A stretch of 35,170 nucleotides of DNA from CANGYM01 sp044235825 (GCA_044235825.1 JBIIHL010000013.1:1-35170), one strand, 5' to 3'; counted from the stretch's first letter, positions 15,321 through 24,218 are shown. Translations and numbers: made by a program. The notes: generated by a model from the letters alone, not told the origin.

Positions 15321-17306
15321 ATGGATATGCAATCTTTTCGCAAAACGTATTTCGAAGAATGTCAGGAACGTCTTCAGGAAATCGAAACCCTGCTGTTGTC
15401 TTTGGAATCTGGAGATTACCAAGACGACCACCTGCACGCCATTTTCCGCGCTGTGCATTCTATCAAAGGGGGCGCAGGGGCCTTTGGATGTGACCACATC
15501 GTGTCCTTTGCCCATATTTTTGAAACGGTTTTGGATTCTGTGCGGGATCACCGGCTGACGCTGGATCCCGAATTGATGGAGGTTCTCGTCACCTCTGCAG
15601 ATGTTTTGGCGGACATTGTGGGGGCAGCAGAACAGGATCAAATCCTAGCTGAAACCTTTGATGCCAAAGCCAAAGCCGATCTTTCGCGGTATATGGATGG
15701 GGCTGAACATGCGCCCTTGCCCGCTTCGCATCTGCCGTCCTCTGATGCCAAAAAAGGGACCAGCCGCACCTATACCATCATTTTTAAACCCCACAGCCGT
15801 TTGTATGAAAAGGCCAACGAGCCCCTGCTCCTGCTGCGGGAATTGGGGGGCTTGGGTCAAATGATGTTGTCCGTGAATGTGGATACCCTGCCCGATTTAT
15901 CGGCCATGGATGCCGCAGGTGGTTATCTATCGTGGAGCATCACGCTGACCACCACGCACCCCAAAGACGCCATCATAGAAGTTTTCGAATTTGTTTTGGA
16001 TGATTGTGATTTAACCATCACCGAAACAGACAAGACGGTTGCCGGAGAGATGAAAACCCCACCCCCCCTTGATGCCTCTCCGGCGATCGAAACGGGGGAA
16101 TCCAAAGTATCATCAGTATCATCCATTCGGGTGGATCTGGATAAAGTGGATCGTCTGGTCAACATGGTGGGCGAGCTGGTCATCACCCATGCCATGCTGT
16201 CCCAACAGGCTGAAAAACTGGCGCGGGATGGATACCCCCATCTGGCGCGGGGCATCGAAGAGCTCTCTACCCACACCCGTGAACTGCAGGATCATGTCAT
16301 GGCCATTCGGGCCCAGCCAGTGAAGATGGCCTTTGCCCGTATACCGCGGCTGGTTCGCGATGTGTCCAAAGATGTGAACAAACACATCAAACTGATCATG
16401 ACTGGGGAAGAAACCGAAGTCGACAAAACGGTCATCGAAAATCTGGCGGACCCCCTAACCCACCTGATTCGTAACGCCGTTGATCATGGGATCGAGGATG
16501 CCGAAACCCGCAAAGCCGCCGGCAAACCCGCCGAAGGCACCATCAGCCTGTCTGCCGGTCATCGCAGCGGACGGATTTTGATTGAAATTCGGGACGATGG
16601 CGCGGGGTTAAACACCAAAAAAATTGCTGAAAAAGCCAAAGAGCGAGGCCTGATCGAAAACCCTGAATTGATGAGCCCCGATGAATTGCATCAACTGATT
16701 TTCCACCCAGGTTTTTCCACAGCAGAGCAGATATCGAACATCTCGGGCCGCGGCGTGGGTATGGATGTGGTGAAACGCAACATCCAGTCCATTGGTGGCA
16801 AGGTTTATGTGAAATCCGAAGCGGGCGTCGGGGCCCGTTTTGTCCTGTCTTTGCCCCTGACGCTGGCGGTTATGGATGGCATGATTGTGCGGGTGGGATC
16901 GCAAAAATTGATTTTGCCCATCAGCAACATTTTGGAATCCCTGCGCCCCAGACGCCAAGACATTTCCACCATCATAGAGGGCGGCGAAGTTCTGGATCTG
17001 CGGGATCACTACATCCCCCTGTTGCGGTTGAACCGTCTGTTTAACATCCCCGCACGCTATGACGAACCATGGCAGGGATTGGTTTTGATTGTGGAAAGCG
17101 AACAAACCACCTTTGCCCTGTTCGTGGATGAATTGGTGGGCAAACAGCAGGTTGTGATCAAAAGTTTAGAGGAAAACTATGATCCCGTCGAAGGCATTTC
17201 GTCCGCCACCATTTTGGGGGATGGCAGTGTTGCCCTGATTCTGGATCCTGCCTCGCTTTACGATTTGCATACCAAACAGGGCGATTCCCTAGCCTTCGCC
17301 GCCTGA
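15321..17306 (+). CDS. cheA: Chemotaxis histidine kinase CheA
   Basis: The 661-aa protein has the CheA domain order. P1 Hpt carries His46 (RAVHSIKGGAGAFG). A P2-like region spans about 140-245. P3 dimerisation helices lie near 265-330 (RLVNMVGELVITHAMLSQQ). P4 ATP-binding includes the N box DPLTHLIRNAVDHGIE, the DDGAGLN loop and SGRGVGMDVVKRNI. P5 is a CheW-like domain from about 515 to the end. No receiver is fused. It starts 12 bp after cheY and is the kinase of the operon, working with CheW and a receptor-like protein. Confidence 0.97.
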   Translation: MDMQSFRKTYFEECQERLQEIETLLLSLESGDYQDDHLHAIFRAVHSIKGGAGAFGCDHIVSFAHIFETVLDSVRDHRLTLDPELMEVLVTSADVLADIVGAAEQDQILAETFDAKAKADLSRYMDGAEHAPLPASHLPSSDAKKGTSRTYTIIFKPHSRLYEKANEPLLLLRELGGLGQMMLSVNVDTLPDLSAMDAAGGYLSWSITLTTTHPKDAIIEVFEFVLDDCDLTITETDKTVAGEMKTPPPLDASPAIETGESKVSSVSSIRVDLDKVDRLVNMVGELVITHAMLSQQAEKLARDGYPHLARGIEELSTHTRELQDHVMAIRAQPVKMAFARIPRLVRDVSKDVNKHIKLIMTGEETEVDKTVIENLADPLTHLIRNAVDHGIEDAETRKAAGKPAEGTISLSAGHRSGRILIEIRDDGAGLNTKKIAEKAKERGLIENPELMSPDELHQLIFHPGFSTAEQISNISGRGVGMDVVKRNIQSIGGKVYVKSEAGVGARFVLSLPLTLAVMDGMIVRVGSQKLILPISNILESLRPRRQDISTIIEGGEVLDLRDHYIPLLRLNRLFNIPARYDEPWQGLVLIVESEQTTFALFVDELVGKQQVVIKSLEENYDPVEGISSATILGDGSVALILDPASLYDLHTKQGDSLAFAA

Positions 17307-17334
17307 ACATAACACGAAAAAGGAGAATGTTATT

Positions 17335-17853
17335 ATGAACAGTCTTGCCAAAACCCCCACTGAACACGTTACGGAGGAAGACCAGCAGTTTGTGACCTTT
17401 TACGTCGATGGGAAGCATTATGGCCTGAACATCAAAGATGTGCGGGAAATCAAAGCCTGGACCCACGTAACCCCCCTGCCCAACACCCCCAGCAGCATGC
17501 GCGGTGTGTTGAATTTACGCGGGGCCATTGTGCCGATTTATGATTTGCGGGCTGTTTTTGGCCAAGGGTTAACCCACCCCAGCGCAGAACACGTGAATTT
17601 AATCGTCTGCATTCAGGGCCGCATTGTGGGGTTTCTGGTGGATGCGGTTTCGGACATTTTATCGTTTTCTCAGGATCAAATCCAACCGCCCCCCCGCAAC
17701 CGCGGCAAAGAGCTGGAACGCATGAACAGCGTCATGGGATTGGGCGAAAGCAACGGCATGATGACCATGCTGCTGGATATCCAGACCCTGATTGGTAACC
17801 AGCTGCCCGTCAATGACGACGACTTTCTGGCGAAACCAGAAAAGAAACATTAG
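17335..17853 (+). CDS. cheW: Chemotaxis coupling protein CheW
   Basis: The 172-aa protein carries an SH3-like CheW fold. FVTFYVDGKHYGLNIKDVRE is near residue 20, LPNTPSSMRGVLNLRGAIVP near 55, then YDLRAVFG and the VGFLVDAVSDILSF strand. A strong AGGAG precedes the ATG. The last 15 residues (acidic, then KPEKKH) form a short tail. CheW bridges receptors to the P5 domain of CheA. Confidence 0.97.
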   Translation: MNSLAKTPTEHVTEEDQQFVTFYVDGKHYGLNIKDVREIKAWTHVTPLPNTPSSMRGVLNLRGAIVPIYDLRAVFGQGLTHPSAEHVNLIVCIQGRIVGFLVDAVSDILSFSQDQIQPPPRNRGKELERMNSVMGLGESNGMMTMLLDIQTLIGNQLPVNDDDFLAKPEKKH

Positions 17854-17864
17854 GAATCCCCGTC

Positions 17865-18683
17865 ATGGCCATCAGCCCTTTAGCCAAAATTTCTTTTTCT
17901 GACGGCGAGTTTATGGATATTGCCGGCCGCGTAGAGCGCGAGACCGGCATCACCATGAAACTGTCAAAAAAAGACATGATGTACGCGCGGCTGGTGAAAC
18001 GGCTAAAGGCCCTGAATCTGGAAAGTTTCAACGATTATCTGATGCTGCTGTCATCCCGCAAAGGTGATGATGAAATACGCTTTTTAATCAATAGTATGAC
18101 CACAAATCATACCCTGTTTTTTCGCGAAGATCATCATTTTGACCATCTGATTAAAACCTTTTGCCCCGTGAAACGGGGATTGTCCATCTGGTCGTGCGCG
18201 TGCTCTTCGGGGCAGGAGCCCTATAGCCTCGCCCTGAGTCTGGCGGCCAACAACACGGAAATGATGGCGCGAAACATTCGCATTCTGGCCACGGATTTGG
18301 ACAGCAACGTTCTGGCCCACGGGATGAAAGCCCAATACACTTTGGATTTAAAATCCCAAATTGATCCGGTGTATTTTGAAAAGGGCCTGATCCGCAAAAA
18401 TGACACCTGTTTGGAAATGAGCCCCATCATCAAATCCATGGTGCGGTTTGATCAACTGAATGTCATCAAGCCTTGGAGCCTGCGGGATAAATTCGACATC
18501 ATTTTTTGCCGCAACATGTTGATTTATTTTGATCACGAGCTGCAAAGCAAGATCATTTCGCAGTTTTGTGATGTTTTGCAACCTGGAGGGTATCTGTATT
18601 TGGGGCATTCGGAAAGTGTACGGAACAAACATTTACCCCTGAAAATGGTCGGGCGCACCATTTACCGAAAGGTGACGTCATGA
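17865..18683 (+). CDS. cheR: Chemoreceptor methyltransferase CheR
   Basis: CheR transfers methyl groups from S-adenosylmethionine to glutamates of chemoreceptors. The N-terminal helical domain contains MTTNHTLFFREDHHFDHL. The SAM-binding fold has SIWSCACSSGQEPYSLAL, RILATDLDSNVLAHG, and DIIFCRNMLIYFDHELQ. The C-terminal tail ends GRTIYRKVTS. Length (272 aa) is normal. The stop overlaps the cheD start (ATGA). Confidence 0.96.
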   Translation: MAISPLAKISFSDGEFMDIAGRVERETGITMKLSKKDMMYARLVKRLKALNLESFNDYLMLLSSRKGDDEIRFLINSMTTNHTLFFREDHHFDHLIKTFCPVKRGLSIWSCACSSGQEPYSLALSLAANNTEMMARNIRILATDLDSNVLAHGMKAQYTLDLKSQIDPVYFEKGLIRKNDTCLEMSPIIKSMVRFDQLNVIKPWSLRDKFDIIFCRNMLIYFDHELQSKIISQFCDVLQPGGYLYLGHSESVRNKHLPLKMVGRTIYRKVTS

Positions 18684-19300
18684 CCCCCACCCTGTCCAAA
18701 ATCAAAATCAAAAAAACCCATGATGGGCGCGAGGCCTATTATGACGCCCAGCATAATGCCTATGTGGTCAAAATTTTGCCCGGGGATCATTACGTCAGCC
18801 ATGCCACGGATGAAGTGCTCTCCACCGTTTTGGGATCGTGCATTTCCGCATGCATCTATGACCCCAAAACCAAACGGGGGGGGATGAATCATTTTATGCT
18901 GCCCAAAAGTGACTCTGGCACGTGGGGCGGCAGCAGCGCGGGGATGCGGTTTGGCAATTTTGCTATGGAGGTTTTGATTAACGAAATCTTGACCCTGGGA
19001 CGCAAACGCACGGATCTGGAGGTCAAGATCTTCGGCGGCGGCCAGATCATGGGGGACATCATGGGGGTGGGGGATAAAAACATCGCCTTTATCAACGATT
19101 ATATCCGATCTGAAAATTTACATGTCACCCAAAAAAGTTTGGGGGAACGGTTTGCGCGACGTTTGTTTTATTTTCCGGCCACTGGGGCTGTCGTTGAAAA
19201 GAAAGTTCCTGTGGATTCGGACAATTCCGAAGTGATTACACAAGAAACACGCTACCAGCGTGCCTTTAAACCCAAAGACGGTGACGTTGAATTATTTTAG
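18680..19300 (+). CDS. cheD: Chemoreceptor glutamine deamidase CheD
   Basis: CheD deamidates receptor glutamines. The catalytic motif is clear: Cys54 in STVLGSCISACIYD and His71 in GGMNHFMLPK. The KIFGGGQIM block near residue 116 completes the fold. At 206 aa it is longer than minimal CheD (about 160 aa) by N- and C-terminal segments. The C-terminus ends ...DGDVELF, and the MCP-like protein two genes downstream also ends ...IELF. The start is coupled to cheR. Confidence 0.95.
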   Translation: MTPTLSKIKIKKTHDGREAYYDAQHNAYVVKILPGDHYVSHATDEVLSTVLGSCISACIYDPKTKRGGMNHFMLPKSDSGTWGGSSAGMRFGNFAMEVLINEILTLGRKRTDLEVKIFGGGQIMGDIMGVGDKNIAFINDYIRSENLHVTQKSLGERFARRLFYFPATGAVVEKKVPVDSDNSEVITQETRYQRAFKPKDGDVELF

Positions 19301-19309
19301 GTGACCCTT

Positions 19310-20344
19310 ATGACTCCCATTAAAGTTTTGATTGTCGATGATTCCGTATTCATTCGGAAACTGTTAACAGAGATTCTGCAGGCGGATCCCGCCTTGGAAG
19401 TGGTGGGGGCGGCCAATGATCCCATCGAGGCCAAAGAGATGATGAACACCCTAAATCCAGACGTTTTGACGCTGGATGTGGAAATGCCCCATATGGACGG
19501 GGTGTCGTTTTTGGAAAAAATCATGCGGTTAAAACCCATGCCCGTGGTGATGATTTCCAGCAAAACCACGGAATCGGCGGATGTGACCTTGCGCTCTTTG
19601 GCCCTGGGGGCTGTGGATTTTATCACCAAGCCGTCCAATTACGCCTTTAAAGACATCGAAAACATGGCGGATTTGATTCGGGAAAAGGTCAAAAATGCCG
19701 CCAAAGCCAACATCCACATCCAGCGCACCAAATCCCCCACACGCACGATATCCCCTATACGATTTAAACAAGATATGATTGTGGCCATAGGGGCATCCAC
19801 CGGTGGGGTCGAGGCACTGGAAACCATTTTAAAAAACCTGCCCGCCACCATGCCGCCCATTCTGATAACCCAACACATGCCGCCCCACTTTACCCAAAGT
19901 TTGGCCAAACGCCTCAACGCCCTGTTGCCGCTGACGGTTATTGAGGCCATAGATGGCGATCGCCTGCAAAACAACCATGTGTATATTGCCCCTGGGGGCC
20001 GTCACTTGGTGGTTAAAAAAACAAAATATGACGTCATTGCCACCCTGCTGAATACGGACAAAGTTAACGGACACCGCCCATCGGTGGATGTGATGTTCAA
20101 CTCTGTTGGGGATGTTTTTGGATCCAAGGCGCTGGGGATTATTTTAACAGGCATGGGCACCGATGGGGCCACGGGGTTAAAAGCCATGCGCGATAAAGGG
20201 GCCCATACGATTGGCCAAAACCAAGCCACCTGCGTCATTTACGGCATGCCCAAAGCCGCTGTGGCGGCAGGCGGGGTCTGTCAAGAGTTATCCCTGCAAG
20301 ATATGCCCGCCAAAATCATGAAATACTGCGAGGCCGCATCATGA
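19310..20344 (+). CDS. cheB: Chemotaxis-specific methylesterase CheB
   Basis: CheB has an N-terminal receiver (Asp10/Asp11, phospho-acceptor Asp56 in VLTLDVEMPHMDG, Lys in ITKPSN). A linker joins it to a methylesterase domain with the Ser in AIGASTGGVEALE, the His in LITQHMPPHFT and the Asp of TGMGTDGATGLKAM. The ATG at 19310 follows AGGTGA at good spacing. A GTG at 19301 directly after the cheD stop is less likely. The length is normal. The stop overlaps the next start (ATGA). Confidence 0.96.
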   Translation: MTPIKVLIVDDSVFIRKLLTEILQADPALEVVGAANDPIEAKEMMNTLNPDVLTLDVEMPHMDGVSFLEKIMRLKPMPVVMISSKTTESADVTLRSLALGAVDFITKPSNYAFKDIENMADLIREKVKNAAKANIHIQRTKSPTRTISPIRFKQDMIVAIGASTGGVEALETILKNLPATMPPILITQHMPPHFTQSLAKRLNALLPLTVIEAIDGDRLQNNHVYIAPGGRHLVVKKTKYDVIATLLNTDKVNGHRPSVDVMFNSVGDVFGSKALGIILTGMGTDGATGLKAMRDKGAHTIGQNQATCVIYGMPKAAVAAGGVCQELSLQDMPAKIMKYCEAAS

Positions 20345-21459
20345 ACCCCGCCGTACAACCCCTGCCCCGCATGAGCAAAAAAAGGCCTGATGCTGAGCAG
20401 CACACAGATCTTTTGAGCTGTATTGCCGCAGGCAGTGATTTAGAATCTGGCATTTTGCACGATTTGTCATCGGATGTGGAATCTCTCTCCGGCCATCTGG
20501 AGGAAGAGATCAGCCGCATGGTGACGAATTTTATGGAAATTTCCAAAATCAACACCGCGCAGGGAAACTTTCTGGAGCAAGTGGTCAAACAAGCCAATTC
20601 CATTCAGGTGGAAGACAAGGACATGAACCTGGATGAGTTTAATGATTTTGTCACGCGAACCTTTTCAGAAATTATTGATTTAAATATATTTTATTCCAAA
20701 GAGGCCATGAATCTGGTGTTTGTTTTGGGCAACGTCATGGTGCAAATGGAACGGGTTGAGGCCATGGTCAACAAAATCGGGGTTTTGAATTCCCGCACCA
20801 ACATGGTGGCCATCAACGCCACGATTGAGGCCGTGCGTTCCGGAGCCGAAGGCAGCACCTTTAAAGTGGTATCGGACGAACTGCGCGAGCTGGCCGAAGG
20901 CATCAACGGTTTTGCCCACAATCTGGGGGCCGAAATCAACACCATCCGCCAAGGCATGACAGAATCCCACAAAATTATGATGCGTCTGGCCAACAAAGAC
21001 ATGATCCCCCAAATGATCCTGCAGGAAAAAACCGAACGCATCACCAAAAATCTGGTCAAACAAAGCCAGTATTTTTCCGAAACGGTGAAAAACGTTATGG
21101 AAAATACAATTAAATGCAAAGAAATCAGCAAACTGGTTTCAAACTTTCAGGTTCAGGACCGCGCCAAGCAGGCATTGGAATACGTCACAGACACCATGCG
21201 GGCCTTTGCCAAGCGAAACAGATTGCAATCGTACTCTCTGGAATCCCTGATGGGAACCCTTGGCGACAAGCAGGGTGCTGAGCAAGAGGCCTATCAAGCC
21301 CTAAATCAGGGGATTGCGGCTTTGTCGTTGGAGGAAAGCCGTGAAAAACGTCTGCGGGCCTTTTTAACCCGTGGACAAGATGGGTCTCTGAAGGATTTGG
21401 TGGGGCTGAATAAGAAAGAAAATCAAACCTTCAGTGGTGAAGATATCGAACTATTTTAA
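20341..21459 (+). CDS. Soluble MCP-like signalling protein with CheZ-like QDxxxQ motif
   Basis: The 372-aa protein has no signal peptide, membrane helix or sensor domain. It is helical throughout. Residues about 148-190 form a degenerate chemoreceptor hairpin tip: SRTNMVAINATIEAVRSGAE, then FKVVSDELRELAEG, to be compared with QTNLLALNAAIEAARAGE...FAVVADEVRKLAE. Several trimer-contact positions are changed. Residues 269-277 read FQVQDRAKQ. Asp273 and Gln277 are spaced as the catalytic Asp and Gln of CheZ (QDLTGQ). The C-terminus is acidic then hydrophobic (GEDIELF), recalling the CheY-docking tail of CheZ. It may be a cytoplasmic receptor, a CheY-P phosphatase, or both. The receptor relationship is well supported and the phosphatase idea is inference. 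Translation is coupled to cheB. Confidence 0.8.
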   Translation: MNPAVQPLPRMSKKRPDAEQHTDLLSCIAAGSDLESGILHDLSSDVESLSGHLEEEISRMVTNFMEISKINTAQGNFLEQVVKQANSIQVEDKDMNLDEFNDFVTRTFSEIIDLNIFYSKEAMNLVFVLGNVMVQMERVEAMVNKIGVLNSRTNMVAINATIEAVRSGAEGSTFKVVSDELRELAEGINGFAHNLGAEINTIRQGMTESHKIMMRLANKDMIPQMILQEKTERITKNLVKQSQYFSETVKNVMENTIKCKEISKLVSNFQVQDRAKQALEYVTDTMRAFAKRNRLQSYSLESLMGTLGDKQGAEQEAYQALNQGIAALSLEESREKRLRAFLTRGQDGSLKDLVGLNKKENQTFSGEDIELF

Positions 21460-21472
21460 TTGAGGTGAAAAC

Positions 21473-21784
21473 ATGTCCAAGGTCGAAGTTACAACACAAA
21501 ACAGCACAAAAAAAATCGCCCTTAGCGGTCATTTTACCGCCATGGATCATGACCAGTTTCGGGCGATCTTAGAGGATTTGCAATCCGCCGAAGGCTGCAC
21601 ATCCTGCGCCGTGGATTTGGAACATCTGGATTTTATTGATTCGGGGGGGCTGGGGATGCTGTTGTTGCTGCGGGATGCCTGCATCAAACAAAAAATGGCC
21701 CTGTCCCTGAGCAATGCCAAGGGGGACGTTCTGCGGATTTTGGACATCGCCAAGTTTGATCAGTTGTTCAAAGTGGTTGGCTAA
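21473..21784 (+). CDS. STAS-domain anti-sigma-factor-antagonist-like protein (RsbV/SpoIIAA type)
   Basis: This 103-aa protein is a standard STAS fold with SGHFTAMDHDQFRAIL, then VDLEHLDFIDSGGLGMLLLL. The conserved phosphorylatable Ser57 is in DFIDSGGLG, exactly where RsbV/SpoIIAA is phosphorylated. The next gene encodes a kinase-like ATPase and the following one a PP2C phosphatase, so a partner-switching set is complete. AGGTGA sits just before the ATG. Confidence 0.93.
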   Translation: MSKVEVTTQNSTKKIALSGHFTAMDHDQFRAILEDLQSAEGCTSCAVDLEHLDFIDSGGLGMLLLLRDACIKQKMALSLSNAKGDVLRILDIAKFDQLFKVVG

Positions 21785-21810
21785 ACCCAAAAAATCTATG
21801 TTTGGGGGTT

Positions 21811-22248
21811 ATGGTGTTTGCCTTTTCGAGCCATGCCATCCTAGGGAGTGACTGTGCCGCCCGAGTGATTTCGGCGTTGCCACCCATGGATGATGATACC
21901 CGTTTTTGCGTCAGGGTTTGCCTGCACGAGGCCCTGTATAATGCGGCCCTGCACGGCAATCTGGAACTAAAAGACATTCACCACAGCGGCATTGGGCAGC
22001 AGGTCCAGGAACGTCTGCAGGACCCCGTGTTGGGATCGCGGTGCGTCTTTGTTGATCACAACAGGGATGCCGATGGTTTAGAAATGACCGTTAGGGATTG
22101 TGGCCAGCAGGCGTTTTCATGGCCCACAGAGGACCTGCCCCACCGGATTCATGGGTTAAAATTGATCCGTCAGTTGACGCATCAAGTAACTTTTGATCCC
22201 ACAATCAAAACATTGACGATGCGGTTTTGTTGGAAAGAGGCCATATAA
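21811..22248 (+). CDS. RsbW-like HATPase anti-sigma / serine kinase
   Basis: The 145-aa protein has a GHKL ATP-binding fold. The N box is CLHEALYNAALHGNLEL. The ATP-lid region has VRDCGQQAFSW, and a short G2-like stretch, HGLKLIRQLTHQVTF, follows. The family phosphorylates a STAS partner and sequesters a target such as a sigma factor. The start is the ATG at 21811, close behind GGGGG. No sigma-factor gene is adjacent, so the target is unknown. Its stop overlaps the next start (TAATG). Confidence 0.88.
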   Translation: MVFAFSSHAILGSDCAARVISALPPMDDDTRFCVRVCLHEALYNAALHGNLELKDIHHSGIGQQVQERLQDPVLGSRCVFVDHNRDADGLEMTVRDCGQQAFSWPTEDLPHRIHGLKLIRQLTHQVTFDPTIKTLTMRFCWKEAI

Positions 22249-23432
22249 TGCAATCCCCGCACCATTATACCAACGCCCGCATTTTGATTGTGGATGATGA
22301 CAGGGTGAACCGTCATTTGATCCGCGCCCTGCTATCCACCAAGGGATATACCCACATTTTTGAGGCCGCCGATGGCATCGAAGCGCTAGCGATGAAAAAG
22401 CAGCACAATCCGAACCTGATTTTGCTGGATCTTCATATGCCGCATCTCAGCGGGTTTGACGTTTGCCGCATCATCCGGCGGGACCATGATCACGACGATA
22501 TCCCCATTTTGGTTATTACCCAAATGGACAGTTCGCAGGACCGCGCGGCGGCCTTTGATGCGGGGGCCACGGATTTAATCACAAAACCGGTTCACAAGGG
22601 GGAATTGCTGGCTCGTGTGTCCATTCATCTGGGGCATCAGTTTTTAACGCAGGATTTGATGCATTATCAAAAACGCGTGGCCCATGAACTGCGCCGTGCC
22701 TACGAAATTCAACGGTCTCTGTTGCCATCATCCCACCAAATTCAAACCATCAATGGCCATTATGGCCTCAGCATAGAGGGCTATTGTCACCCCTGCACCG
22801 AACTGGGTGGGGATATGTGGCATGTCTCTGCGCTGGATGGGCATCGGGTGTTGATGTCTTTGGTGGATTTCAGCGGGCACGGGGTGCATGCCGCCCTGCA
22901 TACGGTGTGGCTGCAGGCCTATATGGGCCATCATCCCATGGGGGCGGAGGAGCATCCGGATACCTATTTGCTTAAAATCAACAAGGCCCTGAAAGCCTAT
23001 ATGCCGCTAGGGCATTTTGCCACCATGATTGTGATGGTTTTGGATACGCAGCAGCATACCCTAACCTATGCCTCGGCCGCCCACCCGCAACTGATTGTTT
23101 GGGATGCTAAGGGACGTTGCACCCACATTGCCCAAAACCAAAGCCTGCCGCTGGGGATTGTTGAGGATGCCGCCTTTGAGGCCGTCACCGTCCCCCTGCC
23201 AGAGGGGGGGAGTTTTTTTGCCTATAGCGATGGCCTGCTGCATCCGGATTTATGCGAAACGCCCTTTACCGAATCATCCTTAAACACGCTGGCCCACCAA
23301 AGCGCACCGGAGTTTTTTCTGGATTTGATCAAAGCCTATTTAAACGTCACCCGCCCCCATCACGGACCCGATGACAATACCTTTCTGTTCGTCAGTAGGG
23401 GCGGGGAGGAAGCCTTGGCAGCGGCATCATGA
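22248..23432 (+). CDS. Response regulator with PP2C phosphatase output (RsbU-like)
   Basis: The 394-aa protein has an N-terminal receiver with Asp16-18 (ILIVDDDRVNRHLIRALL), phospho-acceptor Asp61 (LILLDLHMPHLSGFD) and Lys in ITKPVHKGEL. A helical linker with RRAYEIQRSLLPSSHQI follows. The C-terminal PPM/PP2C phosphatase has ELGGDMWHVS, SLVDFSGHGVHAALHTVW, SFFAYSDGLLHPD and GPDDNTFLFVSRGG. Metal-binding Asp residues are present. It would dephosphorylate the STAS protein when its receiver is phosphorylated, probably by CheA or through the Hpt gene that follows. Confidence 0.94.
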   Translation: MQSPHHYTNARILIVDDDRVNRHLIRALLSTKGYTHIFEAADGIEALAMKKQHNPNLILLDLHMPHLSGFDVCRIIRRDHDHDDIPILVITQMDSSQDRAAAFDAGATDLITKPVHKGELLARVSIHLGHQFLTQDLMHYQKRVAHELRRAYEIQRSLLPSSHQIQTINGHYGLSIEGYCHPCTELGGDMWHVSALDGHRVLMSLVDFSGHGVHAALHTVWLQAYMGHHPMGAEEHPDTYLLKINKALKAYMPLGHFATMIVMVLDTQQHTLTYASAAHPQLIVWDAKGRCTHIAQNQSLPLGIVEDAAFEAVTVPLPEGGSFFAYSDGLLHPDLCETPFTESSLNTLAHQSAPEFFLDLIKAYLNVTRPHHGPDDNTFLFVSRGGEEALAAAS

Positions 23433-23767
23433 CCACCCCCCCACCCCCTTTGGTGGATGCTGCGCGTTGGGAAACCTTGCGTCACGATGTGGGGCAGGAT
23501 GTTCTGATGGCATTGATTCAGGAATTTTTGGCCACGGATTATGAAACGCCCCTAAAAACCTTGGCCACACAAAGCCCCAAGCAACAACGCGAAACCCTAC
23601 ACGCCCTAAAAGGCGTCGCCGCCAATATGGGCGCCGCGGCCTTGGTGGCGATGTGTCACCGCCTAGGCCATCAAGCAAAGATCACCCCCGAAGATCAGGC
23701 GTATATTTTGAGGGTTTTGGGGGATACGCGGGGGGGGATCAGGTTACAGGTGACGGGGGACAGGTGA
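23429..23767 (+). CDS. Stand-alone histidine phosphotransfer (Hpt) protein
   Basis: The 112-aa protein is a four-helix Hpt domain with the phosphorylatable His58 in ETLHALKGVAANMGAAALV, and LRHDVGQDVLMALIQEFLAT before it. It starts on the ATGA overlapping the RsbU-like gene. The last residues, RGGIRLQVTGDR, and the TGA stop fall inside repeat sequence built of ACAGGTGA units. The native C-terminus was therefore probably replaced. The Hpt core itself is intact. Confidence 0.9.
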   Translation: MTTPPPPLVDAARWETLRHDVGQDVLMALIQEFLATDYETPLKTLATQSPKQQRETLHALKGVAANMGAAALVAMCHRLGHQAKITPEDQAYILRVLGDTRGGIRLQVTGDR

Positions 23768-24105
23768 CAGGGGGTTGTGTTTCCCCTCCGCTGGAGGGGT
23801 GCCCCGCAGGGGCGGGGTGGTTGGTTATCGCACACAAAAAACCACCCCGTCAGGCTTGCGCCTGCCACCCCTCCGAGGGAGGGGAATACAAAGACACCCC
23901 CATTTCCCTGCCCCGCAGGGGCGGGGGGGATCAGGGGACAGGTGACAGGAGGGTTGTGTTTCCCCTCCGCTGGAGGGGTGCCCCGCAGGGGCGGGGTGGT
24001 TGGTTATCGCACACAAAAACCACCCCGTCAGGCTTGCGCCTGCCACCCCTCCGAGGGAGGGGAATACAAGGACACCCCCATTTGCCTGCCCCGCAGGGGC
24101 GGGGG
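23756..24105. repeat. Two tandem copies of a ~172-bp GC-rich palindromic repeat
   Basis: Copy 1 spans about 23756-23928 and copy 2 about 23934-24105, nearly identical over their length. Each begins with GACAGGTGACAG and contains hairpins such as CCCCTCC...GGAGGGG, GCCCCGCAGGGGC and a GGTGGTT...AACCACC pair. Open frames across it are composition artefacts. It follows hpt directly, and the next gene starts at 24219. Confidence 0.85.
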
Positions 24106-24218
24106 TGGGTCTTGGGGTTTTTGTTTCTTGATCGTCCGCTTCCTTGTTAACCAAAAAAAAAGACGGTAAGGTTTTTAGAGTCTGTTCGTGATCTCATGAT
24201 TCCACCCCCCCTCATCCC

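Noticed and set aside
23653..24169. Long proline- and arginine-rich frames across the repeat after hpt
   Set aside because: The frames are read from tandem hairpin repeats, change only with repeat phase and match no protein family.
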